Positions 45,161 to 53,756 of a DNA stretch of 64,000 bases are shown here, piece by piece. A program made the position numbers and the translations under genes. The notes beneath the pieces were generated by a model that did not search any database, had not been told where the DNA came from, and saw nothing but the letters and a program-made list of their open reading frames with translations. Source of the DNA: Brenneria goodwinii (lineage in GTDB: Bacteria > Pseudomonadota > Gammaproteobacteria > Enterobacterales > Enterobacteriaceae); contig NZ_CP014137.1 of the NCBI RefSeq assembly GCF_002291445.1, forward strand, positions 3,720,001 to 3,784,000. The letters run 5' to 3'. Each line of letters begins with the position of its first letter. Position 1 is the first letter of the stretch.

Positions 45161-45619
45161 ATGGATACAGTAGAGCAGTTAAACGGCACGTACTTTTACG
45201 GCGGGCTGACCAATCTTTCAGCGGGTGAGTTGTTCTTTTGGATCATGGTGGATGTGACAGCCGAGCACTTCACCGGGGCAAAAGACGTTATAGCGGCGGC
45301 CGCTGTTTATAGTGGGCAGAACACCATCACGGTGCGGGGAAAATTTGCCAATGCAACGCCGGGAACCAGTTATGCATCTAAATATTCGCGAAAACTGCTA
45401 AACAGGTACATGCTGCCGTTCCAACTCCCAACATGGATACAATCACCCGTAAACCCGTTCAAGGTGAAGCGTATCATGACTGCCAAACTTGGCACCTTTG
45501 TAGGGCGAAGCATTCCTGTCATTGGTTGGCTGGTCTTGGCTGTAGACGTTGCGCAAATCAGCTATGAGTCAATGGTTCGCTATAACCGGATTGTTAAGCC
45601 TGAGGATAGGGTATGGTAA
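45161..45619 (+). CDS. Small phage-like membrane protein of unknown function
   Basis: The 152-residue protein begins MDTVEQLNGTYFYGGLTNLS. It has an Ala-rich central stretch (GAKDVIAAAAVYSGQNTITV) and a hydrophobic segment near the C-terminus (IPVIGWLVLAVDVAQISY). I recall similar proteins in Salmonella and Escherichia phage-like or island regions, without assigned function. It overlaps the following DUF1493 gene by 7 bases. The pair could be a toxin and immunity protein, but nothing here proves it. Confidence 0.65.
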   Translation: MDTVEQLNGTYFYGGLTNLSAGELFFWIMVDVTAEHFTGAKDVIAAAAVYSGQNTITVRGKFANATPGTSYASKYSRKLLNRYMLPFQLPTWIQSPVNPFKVKRIMTAKLGTFVGRSIPVIGWLVLAVDVAQISYESMVRYNRIVKPEDRVW

Positions 45620-45933
45620 ACAAGGATATGATAGGCAAACACGCAGAGATAGAGCGGGCTGTATGGGAATTAGTCGGAGAGTATAACGGGCGACGGCTCT
45701 TCACGTTCAAACCGTACCCGCTCAAGCTTGATACTGATCTAAATGAAGACTTCCGAATGGATCCGCTTGATGCTTACGAGCTAATGGAGCGGTACGTAGA
45801 AAGGTTCAACATTGAGCCGTCAGATATCGATTTTGGAAAATACTTTCCCGAAGATTTCAGCAAAAATCACCCATCGCTAACCGTGGGTATGCTGATTGAA
45901 TCCGCCAAGGCTGGGCGCTGGCTTTATGATTGA
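45613..45933 (+). CDS. DUF1493 family protein
   Basis: The 106-residue acidic protein has the DUF1493 features: DPLDAYELMERYVERFNIEP with a Phe/Pro-rich segment (DIDFGKYFPEDF) and a closing LTVGMLIESAKAGRWLYD. The family resembles acyl carrier proteins in fold but usually lacks the carrier Ser. Here the equivalent region reads RMDPLDA. It starts within the last codons of the membrane protein gene, so the two are co-translated. Confidence 0.75.
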   Translation: MVNKDMIGKHAEIERAVWELVGEYNGRRLFTFKPYPLKLDTDLNEDFRMDPLDAYELMERYVERFNIEPSDIDFGKYFPEDFSKNHPSLTVGMLIESAKAGRWLYD

Positions 45934-46084
45934 CGCTCTCATCGGTACGGTGAGATTGACCGGGTAATTACCTGATGGATACCATGGGGGATTGTTCCCC
46001 CCTTCTTTTTTTTCGTATGTCCAGTGACGACAGCGCGACGGCCTGAAACCTCATATTTACCGAATCAGCCAATCATCGAATTCG

Positions 46085-46263
46085 TGGAGGACGCCAGACA
46101 GGGTTTTTAACAACCTCTACCGGGAATTTGCCTTTACCGTGGATGCAGCGGCCAGTGCCACCAACGCCAAACCGCCCCGGTTCTGGTCACATCATGATAA
46201 TGCCCTGCGCCAAGACTGGCGAGGTGAGCGCATCTTTTGCAACCCGCCGCACTCAGATATCCC
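46085..46263 (+). pseudogene. Remnant of a phage DNA N6-adenine methyltransferase
   Basis: One frame reads WRTPDRVFNNLYREFAFTVD, then AAASATNAKPPRFW, DNALRQDWRGERIFCNPPHSD, which is the conserved core of phage Dam enzymes (WRTP, DAAAS, CNPPYS). No start codon precedes it, and similarity stops after the CNPP motif, so only about 60 codons remain. It marks prophage decay beside leuX. Confidence 0.75.
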
Positions 46264-46429
46264 CCAACCAGGACTTCGACGTTATAACTGGCGCGGATAC
46301 GATGGAAAGCGCCATTGATGCCGTCGTAGCTGAAGCAACACCGGAAGAACGTAACGATTTACGTAAAGAGACTTCACCTGATTACGCTAAGACTTTCCTG
46401 ACGTATTTCCTTAGTTGAACGGCCTCATA
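46264..46429. other. Decayed phage-like sequence
   Basis: A short plus-strand frame to 46418 ends TPEERNDLRKETSPDYAKTF and looks natural, but it has no start of its own and joins the methylase remnant out of frame. It may be the end of a second phage gene. Together with 45934-46084 no intact gene is seen. Confidence 0.35.
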
Positions 46430-47206
46430 TTACCTCGCCATTAGCGCAAACACGCCCCATCCCAGGTGCTCACGCGTGTAGGTAACATGGCGTTTGGGCG
46501 ATATCGTCAACTGCGCCCGGACTTCTTGCGCGAAGTCGTCATCTGGGTTCGCCTCTAGCCATCGGCGCATAGTCAGCCACTTCGCGGCTTCGTATCTGTC
46601 CCAGCCTTCCTGGTCTGCCAGCACCATTTCCACAACGTCGTAACCGAGCTTATCGAAAGAGGCCACAAGTTCAGGAAGGGTGAGAAAGTCGGCAAGAGAA
46701 GTTGCGCCACACTCTCTGGCGACCTCTTCCGTCGGCGGTAGCTGACGCCAGTAAGGTTCACCGATAAGGAGGATACCGCTCGGCTTGAGACTCCTGGTCA
46801 GCAGCCCAATGGTCCCGACGACGACGCCGCCAATCCATGTGGCGCCGACACAGGCCGCCACGTCGCATTTTTCGTCGGCTACGTAGCCAGAGGCATCGTT
46901 ATGGATGAAATTGACGCGACTTGTAACACCAAGCTCTTCTGCGCGTCGTTTTGCTTGCGCGCTGAATAGCTGGCTCATGTCTATGCCAACGCCGGTGATG
47001 CCGTAATCGCGTGCCCAGGTACAGAGCATCTCACCTGAGCCGCTGCCGAGGTCAAGTACACGGGTACCCGGTTCCATGCGTAATACCGCGCCAAGCGTGG
47101 CGAACTTCTCCGCCGTGAACGGGTTATGAATGCGATGAGCGCTTTCGCTGATATTGAAAATACGTGGGATGTCCAATGCAGAATGCCTTTTATTGCGTTG
47201 CGTCAT
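46430..47206 (-). CDS. yjhP: SAM-dependent methyltransferase, YjhP type
   Basis: The 258-residue class I methyltransferase begins MTQRNKRHSALDIPRIFNIS and has motif I VLDLGSGSGEMLCTWARDYG, then GVGIDMSQLF and AACVGATWIGG. It resembles E. coli YjhP, the last gene of topAI-yjhQ-yjhP. The frame opens farther upstream (47257), but ATG at 47206 has a GGAGGAGA site. It lies 25 bp after the second methyltransferase, in the same operon as topAI. The substrate is unknown. Confidence 0.82.
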   Translation of the reverse strand: MTQRNKRHSALDIPRIFNISESAHRIHNPFTAEKFATLGAVLRMEPGTRVLDLGSGSGEMLCTWARDYGITGVGIDMSQLFSAQAKRRAEELGVTSRVNFIHNDASGYVADEKCDVAACVGATWIGGVVVGTIGLLTRSLKPSGILLIGEPYWRQLPPTEEVARECGATSLADFLTLPELVASFDKLGYDVVEMVLADQEGWDRYEAAKWLTMRRWLEANPDDDFAQEVRAQLTISPKRHVTYTREHLGWGVFALMAR

Positions 47207-47231
47207 AAGGGTATCTCCTCCGAGGTTGTGG

Positions 47232-48071
47232 TCATTTCTTTTCCGCCAGCAGCGCAAAAAGTTTACCTTCGAACGTCTCGCTGACCGGCCATGCTGTGCT
47301 ATCCGGGCGATGAATCACGGTGAAGCGGCAATCACTGAGAAGGCTGGCGTACTCTTCATCCTGCCAGGCCGTCATCTGGCTGCCGAAACGCGTGGCGTTG
47401 CCGTTCTCATCTATGGTCCAGAACAGCGTCGAACTGGTCTGCGCCTCTTGCTCCCAGACGTGTTCCGTCAACAGCAAGTGAGGGCGGTCAAGAAACACCC
47501 CTTGTTGGCAGCGCTGCCAGCTCGGTTCTGCCATACCCTGACGCTTTACTTCATCGAAGGTGTGCACTTCTGTGAGTAATTTTCCGCCCGATACCAGCCA
47601 CTGCGCGCAGCGGTTGATGAGCGTGCGGGCATCAACCGCATTGAAGACATTCAATTCGCCAAAGGTCATCATGATGAAATCGAACGTATTCTTCGGGGAG
47701 TACGCCCGTATATCCTGCAGCAGGTACTCAATGTTCAGCCCTGCAACCTGTGCCTGCTGGCGGGCCCAGGCGATGGAGGCCGGTGAGAAATCCACGCCGG
47801 TGCAGCAATATCCGCGCTCTGCCAAACGTTGGGTGTAGAAACCAGGGCCGCAACCGAGATCGAGGATGCGAGCGCCAACCGGGAGTTGACTGGCAATCCA
47901 CTCTACTTGCTGTTCAATTACCGCCAGCCTGCGGCTGGCCCAGTCGTGTTCCTGCGACAGGTGGTTCTCCAGCATACGCTGGCTAAACGCCGGCTCGTCC
48001 CATGGGATTTTGCTTTCATCTGGTGACAGCTTCATAGGATGGGAGCCAGAAATAATCGTGCTGATATCCAT
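47232..48071 (-). CDS. Class I SAM-dependent methyltransferase in the position of yjhQ
   Basis: The 279-residue protein has motif I RILDLGCGPGFYTQRLAERG, then CTGVDFSPASIAWAR, and a C-terminal beta-rich region (LLTEHVWEQEAQTSSTLFW). It starts 10 bp after the topAI stop with an AAGGA site. In E. coli the gene here is yjhQ, a GNAT-type antitoxin of TopAI; this protein is unrelated. It may modify a small molecule or act on TopAI. The substrate cannot be inferred. Confidence 0.85.
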   Translation of the reverse strand: MDISTIISGSHPMKLSPDESKIPWDEPAFSQRMLENHLSQEHDWASRRLAVIEQQVEWIASQLPVGARILDLGCGPGFYTQRLAERGYCCTGVDFSPASIAWARQQAQVAGLNIEYLLQDIRAYSPKNTFDFIMMTFGELNVFNAVDARTLINRCAQWLVSGGKLLTEVHTFDEVKRQGMAEPSWQRCQQGVFLDRPHLLLTEHVWEQEAQTSSTLFWTIDENGNATRFGSQMTAWQDEEYASLLSDCRFTVIHRPDSTAWPVSETFEGKLFALLAEKK

Positions 48072-48081
48072 GACGGTTTCC

Positions 48082-48339
48082 TTAGCGATTGTCCGGCTGG
48101 GCGCGAACGTAACTCAGCCCGGTACTGTTGATGCGGTACGGCTGACCATTGATGGACTTGATCAGCTTTTTGGTTTTGAGTTTTTTGAAGACGGCAAGCG
48201 TACAGTCGCTGAGCAACACCCCTTCACGGCTGTAGCATTCAACGGCGGTAATGCGGCCGGAAGCATCGCGGACGTGCGCAATACGTCCGCCTTTGGCGAG
48301 AACGTGTAAGGTACGTTGTTCCTGACGGGATAAATTCAT
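48082..48339 (-). CDS. topAI: Topoisomerase I inhibitor toxin TopAI (YjhX, UPF0386)
   Basis: TopAI binds and inhibits topoisomerase I in E. coli. The 85-residue protein, MNLSRQEQRTLHVLAKGGRI and ending LSYVRAQPDNR, is nearly the same as E. coli YjhX. The frame extends to an in-frame ATG at 48396, but 48339 gives the family start. It is first in an operon with two methyltransferase genes. Its known antitoxin YjhQ is not encoded nearby. Confidence 0.92.
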   Translation of the reverse strand: MNLSRQEQRTLHVLAKGGRIAHVRDASGRITAVECYSREGVLLSDCTLAVFKKLKTKKLIKSINGQPYRINSTGLSYVRAQPDNR

Positions 48340-48448
48340 ACTGGAAAACCTGTTAATCATCATGTGCAAAACGTGCAAACACAGGCGTGTCCGCATCCGA
48401 TTTCAGCGCATTGATAACCAGTCCGGCCTGAAAAGGTCGGGAAGCTGA

Positions 48449-48475
48449 TTATCTGATGATTACATTCTCCAGCAT
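48449..48475 (-). promoter_or_regulatory. Possible leader ORF in the topAI 5' region
   Basis: On the minus strand, ATG at 48475 opens an 8-codon frame MLENVIIR followed by TAA, with a GAGG site 5 bases before it, 110 bp ahead of topAI. E. coli topAI is controlled by a translated leader ORF that responds to ribosome inhibitors. This short frame could be its counterpart. Pairing of CCGACC and GGCCGG just after it could form part of a switch. Confidence 0.4.
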
Positions 48476-49015
48476 CAAAGCCTCGGTATGAGTTGCAGGA
48501 TATTCACAGGACGTGATGGTAACACGTGATTTTTATGTGGGAATAAGCAAGCCTGAAAAGTGTGATCCGAGAAGAAGAGAAGAAATGGCGGCCGGCTTTT
48601 ACCATCCACTAAGAGCTGGTACGCATCGACTGCAAAAGTTTTAACTGGCAGGAGCAAACATCATTGCAGCGATAATCAAACGATAAGCCATCCTTTCCCA
48701 CCGCGGGCAAATATCCTGCACGCATCACCGGTCTTCGATTTTTTAATAACGCTTTTCTATCGCCGCCCTTCTCCCCCGCCATCAACTTGTCCTTAAATAG
48801 ATAAAAATTGTCTCCATTTAATAAAAAGTGCCATATCAATTGGTTGATAATGAGTTCTGGTTCAAGAGCAGAGATGTTCGCGCGGCGTGATTTAAAACCG
48901 ATTGCACCGATCTGAAAACCTATCCGAGGCGGTTGCAGGGAGATCGCCGGGAGTTATTCCTGGGATTGCCGACAATTCGCCCCATTAACACATTATCTTT
49001 TGGTAGAAAAACGCC
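48476..49015. other. Intergenic region before the cidA-type gene
   Basis: This 540-bp stretch has a 76-codon minus-strand frame (48609-48839) without similarity or ribosome site that I can judge. It should contain the topAI promoter and that of the holin-like pair, and probably the right edge of the accessory region. No clear att repeat was found; only AGTCCGGCCT recurs at 48420. Confidence 0.35.
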
Positions 49016-49429
49016 ATGCATCCTTTCATCACCGGTATCTGGCATCAGGCCCGGGCCTTTTTGTTGATTTACGCCTGTTTATATCTCGGAATCGGTATTG
49101 CGGCGCTACTGCCGATAACGCTACCGGGCAGTATTGTCGGCATGCTAATCCTGTTTACGCTGTTGTCTTTACAAATCATTCCCCCGGTATGGGTAAAACC
49201 GGGGTGCCATTTATTGATCCGATATATGGCTTTGCTGTTTGTGCCAATTGGCGTCGGCGTGATGCAATATTTTGATTTATTGCGGGCGCAATTCGCTCCG
49301 GTGGTCATTTCATGCGCCGCCAGCACCCTCATTGTGCTTATCACAGTAAGTTGGTGTTCACACGCGATACACAGAGAGAAAACAGCGCTTAATCACGCGG
49401 AAGAAAAGAAAGGAATAAAGCATGCTTAA
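49016..49429 (+). CDS. CidA/LrgA family holin-like protein
   Basis: The 137-residue inner-membrane protein has four hydrophobic segments and the family stretch LPITLPGSIVGMLILFTLLSLQ. It corresponds to E. coli YohJ. CidA/LrgA proteins with CidB/LrgB partners affect murein hydrolase activity and pyruvate or small-acid transport. It overlaps the next gene by 8 bases. Confidence 0.9.
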   Translation: MHPFITGIWHQARAFLLIYACLYLGIGIAALLPITLPGSIVGMLILFTLLSLQIIPPVWVKPGCHLLIRYMALLFVPIGVGVMQYFDLLRAQFAPVVISCAASTLIVLITVSWCSHAIHREKTALNHAEEKKGIKHA

Positions 49430-50114
49430 TGATATTTGGTGGTCGCTGCCGGCAACGCTGATCGTCTTTTTTCTGGTGCGTTGGGCGGCGATACGGTTGA
49501 ACAATCCGTTATTCAATCCATTACTGATTTCGATGGTCGTACTGATTGTTTTATTGAGTCTTACCAAGATGCCGTATGAACGTTATTTCCAGGGGAGCGA
49601 GGTACTCAATAGTCTGCTGCAACCCGCCGTGGTGGCGTTGGCCTATCCCCTGTACGAACAGTTGCATCAGATTAGAATGCGCTGGAAGTCAATTATCAGC
49701 ATCTGCTTTCTCGGTAGTCTGGTGGCGATGATCTCCGGCACGTTGATTGCATTGCAGTTGGGCGCCACGCCCGCTATCGCGGCGTCCATTATGCCGAAAT
49801 CCGTCACCACGCCGATCGCCATGGCCGTCGGCGGCAGCATCGGCGGCATTCCCGCGGTCAGCGCCGTTTGCGTGATCTTTGTCGGGATTCTGGGGGCGGT
49901 CTTCGGGCATATCATCCTGAATGCGATGCATATCCATACCAAAGCATCACGCGGTCTGGCGATGGGCTCGGCTTCCCACGCACTGGGAACCGCCCGCTGC
50001 GCCGAGTTGGATTACGAAGAAGGGGCGTTCAGCTCTCTTGCGTTGGTCATTTGCGGGATCATCACCTCGTTGATTACGCCTTTCCTATTCCCGTTACTGA
50101 TGGCGATGCGTTGA
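49422..50114 (+). CDS. CidB/LrgB family membrane protein
   Basis: The 230-residue protein has about six membrane helices and family motifs such as PAVVALAYPLYEQL, ASIMPKSVTTPIAM and AMGSASHALGTARC. It corresponds to E. coli YohK. It is co-translated with the CidA-type gene and forms its membrane partner. Confidence 0.92.
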   Translation: MLNDIWWSLPATLIVFFLVRWAAIRLNNPLFNPLLISMVVLIVLLSLTKMPYERYFQGSEVLNSLLQPAVVALAYPLYEQLHQIRMRWKSIISICFLGSLVAMISGTLIALQLGATPAIAASIMPKSVTTPIAMAVGGSIGGIPAVSAVCVIFVGILGAVFGHIILNAMHIHTKASRGLAMGSASHALGTARCAELDYEEGAFSSLALVICGIITSLITPFLFPLLMAMR

Positions 50115-50157
50115 GATAGATGAGTATGACAGTGTAGAAATTGAGGATGATAAAACG

Positions 50158-50517
50158 ATGTCTTACCCAGTAAAAACATTAATCGCCCAGGCCGCAACCC
50201 TGACCGACACAGGACTTCACCGACGGGCTATCCGCCTGTGGCGCAATATCGCCATCCACCCAGACGCCACTGAAATACAACGGGAGCAGGCCTGGCTGCG
50301 GGTGGAAGAAATTCAGGGGACGTTTGTCGAAATCCAGAAAATAGCGGCGCAGAAAAAACATGAAGAGGCGGAAATAAAAAAAGAGCGGCTGGAAAAAGAC
50401 CGTTTGCGCATTCTGGACCTATTTTCACAGGGTTACACGCCGGTGCAAGTACGGACGATGACCGGACGATCTCGTTCGTTTGTGTCCGAGTGCCGCAAGA
50501 AAGTCTGTCGTACCTGA
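50158..50517 (+). CDS. Small regulator-like protein with C-terminal helix-turn-helix
   Basis: The 119-residue protein begins MSYPVKTLIAQAATLTDTGL, has a long charged helix (about 65-88, KKHEEAEIKKERLEKDRLR) and ends with a resolvase/sigma-like helix-turn-helix (ILDLFSQGYTPVQVRTMTGR). The N-terminal half, with GLHRRAIRLWRNIA, recalls PerC/ANR-type small regulators. It lies 43 bp after the CidB-type gene and may be co-transcribed. Function unproven. Confidence 0.65.
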   Translation: MSYPVKTLIAQAATLTDTGLHRRAIRLWRNIAIHPDATEIQREQAWLRVEEIQGTFVEIQKIAAQKKHEEAEIKKERLEKDRLRILDLFSQGYTPVQVRTMTGRSRSFVSECRKKVCRT

Positions 50518-50559
50518 CTCTCGCCTCCCCCGCCCGCCATCATAACGGCGGGCCGCTGT

Positions 50560-51363
50560 TTAATAACGGGTCGGCGGCACGCCGAACATCTTCCTGAACG
50601 CATAAGAGAAAGACGAGGTGCCGGCGTAACCAAGATCCAAAGCCACCTGGGTTACGCTGCGGTTATTCTTCAGCATGATGACGGATTCCAGCAGCCGCAT
50701 GCGTTTTTTCCATTCATTGAAGGCCAGTCCCGTCTCTTTTTTAAAGTGGCGTGAAAAGGTGCGTACCGACATCCCGGTTTTGGTCGCCCATTTATCAATA
50801 CTGTGATCCTCATCCGGCGTTTCCTGAAATTCCCGGCATACCCGCATCAAGGTTGGGGAAGTCGGCCACGGCACCGAAAAACCCGCATCCGGCAATTTCT
50901 GGATCTGCGCGATCAGGACATTCACCAGCATGCCGTCATCCCCGCTGCTGTCGTACTGCTCGGGCACATTTTCTGTCGCATAATGGATGAATTCCCTGAT
51001 AAAACGACTCACCAGCACCACTCTACAACTGCTGTGATTGATCGCCACGGAATCCTGTTCGATGTACAGACTCTCCAACAATACGTCACTGGTGGTCAAA
51101 ATACGGTGCGGCATGTTTTCCGGGATCCATATGCCGTAAAACGCCGGTACAATCAGCGTCTTCCCCTCAATCTCCACCCACATCCCGCCTTCGTACGCAT
51201 ACAGAAACTCGACAAACGGGTGCTGATGTTGATTGACAAGAACGCCCTTTTCCAGCAAGCAGGTGCGGAAATAGACGGAGCGGGGCAACGCCTGTCGTTC
51301 AGGTACCGAAACAAGCTGGCTCACCGCGTCCTCATTGAGGGTTAATCGGGACATGCGTGACAT
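50560..51363 (-). CDS. AraC-family transcriptional regulator
   Basis: The 267-residue protein has an N-terminal cupin sensor (HQHPFVEFLYAYEGGMWVEI) and a C-terminal double helix-turn-helix (IDKWATKTGMSVRTFSRHFK, then VTQVALDLGYAGTSSFSYAF). A TTG at 51381 with an AAAGGA site is an alternative start giving 273 residues. It is convergent with the small regulator gene and divergent from cfa. Its target is unknown. Confidence 0.88.
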   Translation of the reverse strand: MSRMSRLTLNEDAVSQLVSVPERQALPRSVYFRTCLLEKGVLVNQHQHPFVEFLYAYEGGMWVEIEGKTLIVPAFYGIWIPENMPHRILTTSDVLLESLYIEQDSVAINHSSCRVVLVSRFIREFIHYATENVPEQYDSSGDDGMLVNVLIAQIQKLPDAGFSVPWPTSPTLMRVCREFQETPDEDHSIDKWATKTGMSVRTFSRHFKKETGLAFNEWKKRMRLLESVIMLKNNRSVTQVALDLGYAGTSSFSYAFRKMFGVPPTRY

Positions 51364-51480
51364 AGTGTGGCCGTTAATCAACAGAAATTGTCCTTTTATG
51401 ATAACAGCGGTCGGTCCGATTTGCCTGATAATAACTCACCATACGTGGGGTCCTAAAAAGAACAGGGATTGGAAGAGATT

Positions 51481-52629
51481 ATGAGTAATATATGTGCGGC
51501 CGATGGCTGCAGCGATAAGAGCGAATGGCTGCGTATTGCAGATGATATGCTCACTCAGGCCGGCATCACCATTAATGGTTCTGAACCCTGGGATATTCAG
51601 GTTAAAAACCCGCTGTTTTTCAAACGAGTATTACAACAGGGGTCGATTGGGTTGGGAGAAAGCTACATGGACGGCTGGTGGGATTGCGACCGGCTGGATA
51701 TGTTCTTTGACCGTATACTCCGCGCCCATCTCGATGAGAAAATGCCTTCCCGTTTTAATGACATCCTGCGTGTCGCCATCGCTCGGCTAACCAACCTCCA
51801 GTCAAGAAAACGCGCCTGGATTGTGGGGAAGGAACACTATGATTTAGGCAACGATCTGTTCTGCCGCATGCTCGATCCTTACATGCAATATTCCTGCGGC
51901 TATTGGAAGCAGGCCGATAACCTGCACGATGCCCAGCGGAATAAACTCGACATGATTTGTAAAAAGCTGCAGCTCAAACCAGGTATGACGCTGTTGGATA
52001 TCGGCTGCGGTTGGGGCGGACTGGCGGCCTACGCGACGCAACACTACGGCGTGACCGTTTATGGCGTGACCATTTCCGCCGAGCAGAAAGCCTTCGCGGA
52101 AGCTCGCCACAAAGACCTGGACATCCATATTCTGCTACAGGATTACCGCGACCTGCGCCAGCAGTTCGACCGCATCGTATCCGTCGGCATGTTTGAACAC
52201 GTCGGCCCGAAAAATTACGCCGCTTATTTTGACGTTGTCGATCGCTGCCTGAAGCCGGACGGTATTTTTCTGCTTCATACCATCGGCTCCAATAAAACGG
52301 CGCACAATGTTGACCCGTGGATTAATAGATATATTTTCCCTAACGGCTGCCTTCCCTCGATAAAACAGATTGCCGACACGAGTGAAAACCATTTTGTCAT
52401 GGAAGACTGGCATAACTTCGGTTCATATTACGATAAAACGTTAATGGCCTGGAACGATCGTTTCCTCGCGGCGTGGCCTGAAATAAAAGATAATTATTCC
52501 GAACGCTTCAAAAGAATGTTTGTTTATTATCTTAATGCCTGTGCTGGCGCATTCCGCGCCAGAAACATTCAGCTGTGGCAAATCGTCTTTACCCGCGGGA
52601 TCCAGAACGGATTACAGGTGCCGCATTAA
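51481..52629 (+). CDS. cfa: Cyclopropane-fatty-acyl-phospholipid synthase
   Basis: Cfa transfers a methylene group from SAM to unsaturated membrane lipids, a late-growth and acid-stress change. The 382-residue protein has the SAM motif LLDIGCGWGGLAAYATQHYG, the stretch VGMFEHVGPKNYAAYF and the C-terminal MFVYYLNACAGAFRARNIQL. ATG at 51481 gives the E. coli length; an upstream in-frame start (51469) is less likely. Confidence 0.96.
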   Translation: MSNICAADGCSDKSEWLRIADDMLTQAGITINGSEPWDIQVKNPLFFKRVLQQGSIGLGESYMDGWWDCDRLDMFFDRILRAHLDEKMPSRFNDILRVAIARLTNLQSRKRAWIVGKEHYDLGNDLFCRMLDPYMQYSCGYWKQADNLHDAQRNKLDMICKKLQLKPGMTLLDIGCGWGGLAAYATQHYGVTVYGVTISAEQKAFAEARHKDLDIHILLQDYRDLRQQFDRIVSVGMFEHVGPKNYAAYFDVVDRCLKPDGIFLLHTIGSNKTAHNVDPWINRYIFPNGCLPSIKQIADTSENHFVMEDWHNFGSYYDKTLMAWNDRFLAAWPEIKDNYSERFKRMFVYYLNACAGAFRARNIQLWQIVFTRGIQNGLQVPH

Positions 52630-52655
52630 TCAGTAGCAGTGGCGCGCTGTCTGAT

Positions 52656-53756
52656 TTATCGCGCTCTGGTCAGGCAGCGCTGGCGACGCTCATCGACCCG
52701 TTTGGCGAACCATGCCGTCGTCAGCTTACGGGTGATTTTGGGGCTTTCCAACGTGATGCCCGGCAGGATTTCCCGCGGCGCCTTTCCTCCTGCGGCGCGA
52801 TCCGCCAACGCGTAGACGCGTTCATATAATCCGGTGTTTTCAAAGTCCAGGGTATCGCCCTTCTCCAACGCCCAGCGGATCGCGCTGTCGCTCATATCCA
52901 GTCGTTTCCCCAGCGAACGCACCGCCAGTTCGGTCGCGCCCGGTTTATCCGTTCCGTAATGGATTAAATCGCCATCCAGCGCCAGCGAAATACCGCTTAA
53001 ACGGCTCACCGCCCGCTGAAATGCCGCATTGCGGCTGGCATACCAACCGGCGTTAAAATCGGCAAAGCGGTAGATCGACTGCGGATAATTGGCCGGATAG
53101 CCCAGCAAATGCATAATGCCGAAGTACATCCCGCCGCGACGGCTGAATACCTCCCGGCGAATGCTGCCGTCTATCGTATACGGATACCTTTTAGCGTTGG
53201 CTTCGGCAAAGGCGATGCTCACCTGCATCGGCCCGCCGGTATGCACCGGATTCAAACGCCCGAACAGTTTTTGCCCCATCGGCACCATCTCGATGAAATC
53301 ATCAAAGATCGCACTCAGCTCTTTTTCACTGCGCACCTTGTCCAGCCGCTCGCTGTAACTCTTGCCGTCAGGGGATTTGATCAACAGTGCGGTACGCACC
53401 AGAAAAACCGGGATATGCAGTTGCCCGGCCCGACGCTCGATCTCCTGCCAAGCGATTTTCGATAATCCCGGCACCTGCGGATCGGCCTTAAACGTCGATT
53501 CCTGTTCGGTAACCGCCAGTACCGAGCACAGGTTTTCATTGCTGGGATCAATGCTTTGCGCGGAAAACGCCGCGGCGATATCCGTCGCCCAGCCCTGACG
53601 ATCGCTGACGTTGGCAGGCAACAGCGTCAGCAACTGCGCGCGGATATCCGCCGGGCGCGGCTCCGGCGTTTGCGAGGTTTTGCTGGCGCAGCCGGCCAGC
53701 ACCAATAAAGCAATCAAACACAGCGGACGAAACAGGGAAGCACAGTGGTTAGGCAT
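52656..53756 (-). CDS. DUF1615 lipoprotein
   Basis: The 366-residue protein has a lipoprotein signal with lipobox LVLAGCAS, so Cys22 would be lipidated; the residues after it do not suggest inner-membrane retention. The body matches DUF1615, with CSVLAVTEQESTFKADPQVP, and GGPMQVSIAFAEANAKRYPY. The EQES context recalls lytic-transglycosylase-like folds, but function is not established. ATG at 53777 is an alternative start. Confidence 0.85.
   Translation of the reverse strand: MPNHCASLFRPLCLIALLVLAGCASKTSQTPEPRPADIRAQLLTLLPANVSDRQGWATDIAAAFSAQSIDPSNENLCSVLAVTEQESTFKADPQVPGLSKIAWQEIERRAGQLHIPVFLVRTALLIKSPDGKSYSERLDKVRSEKELSAIFDDFIEMVPMGQKLFGRLNPVHTGGPMQVSIAFAEANAKRYPYTIDGSIRREVFSRRGGMYFGIMHLLGYPANYPQSIYRFADFNAGWYASRNAAFQRAVSRLSGISLALDGDLIHYGTDKPGATELAVRSLGKRLDMSDSAIRWALEKGDTLDFENTGLYERVYALADRAAGGKAPREILPGITLESPKITRKLTTAWFAKRVDERRQRCLTRAR

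Noticed and set aside
48420..48429. AGTCCGGCCT as a further copy of the leuX attachment site
   Set aside because: Only 10 bases match and the flanks diverge; it could be chance, so it is not used as an element boundary.
48609..48839. 76-codon minus-strand frame between topAI and the cidA-type gene
   Set aside because: No ribosome site or motif; probably chance.
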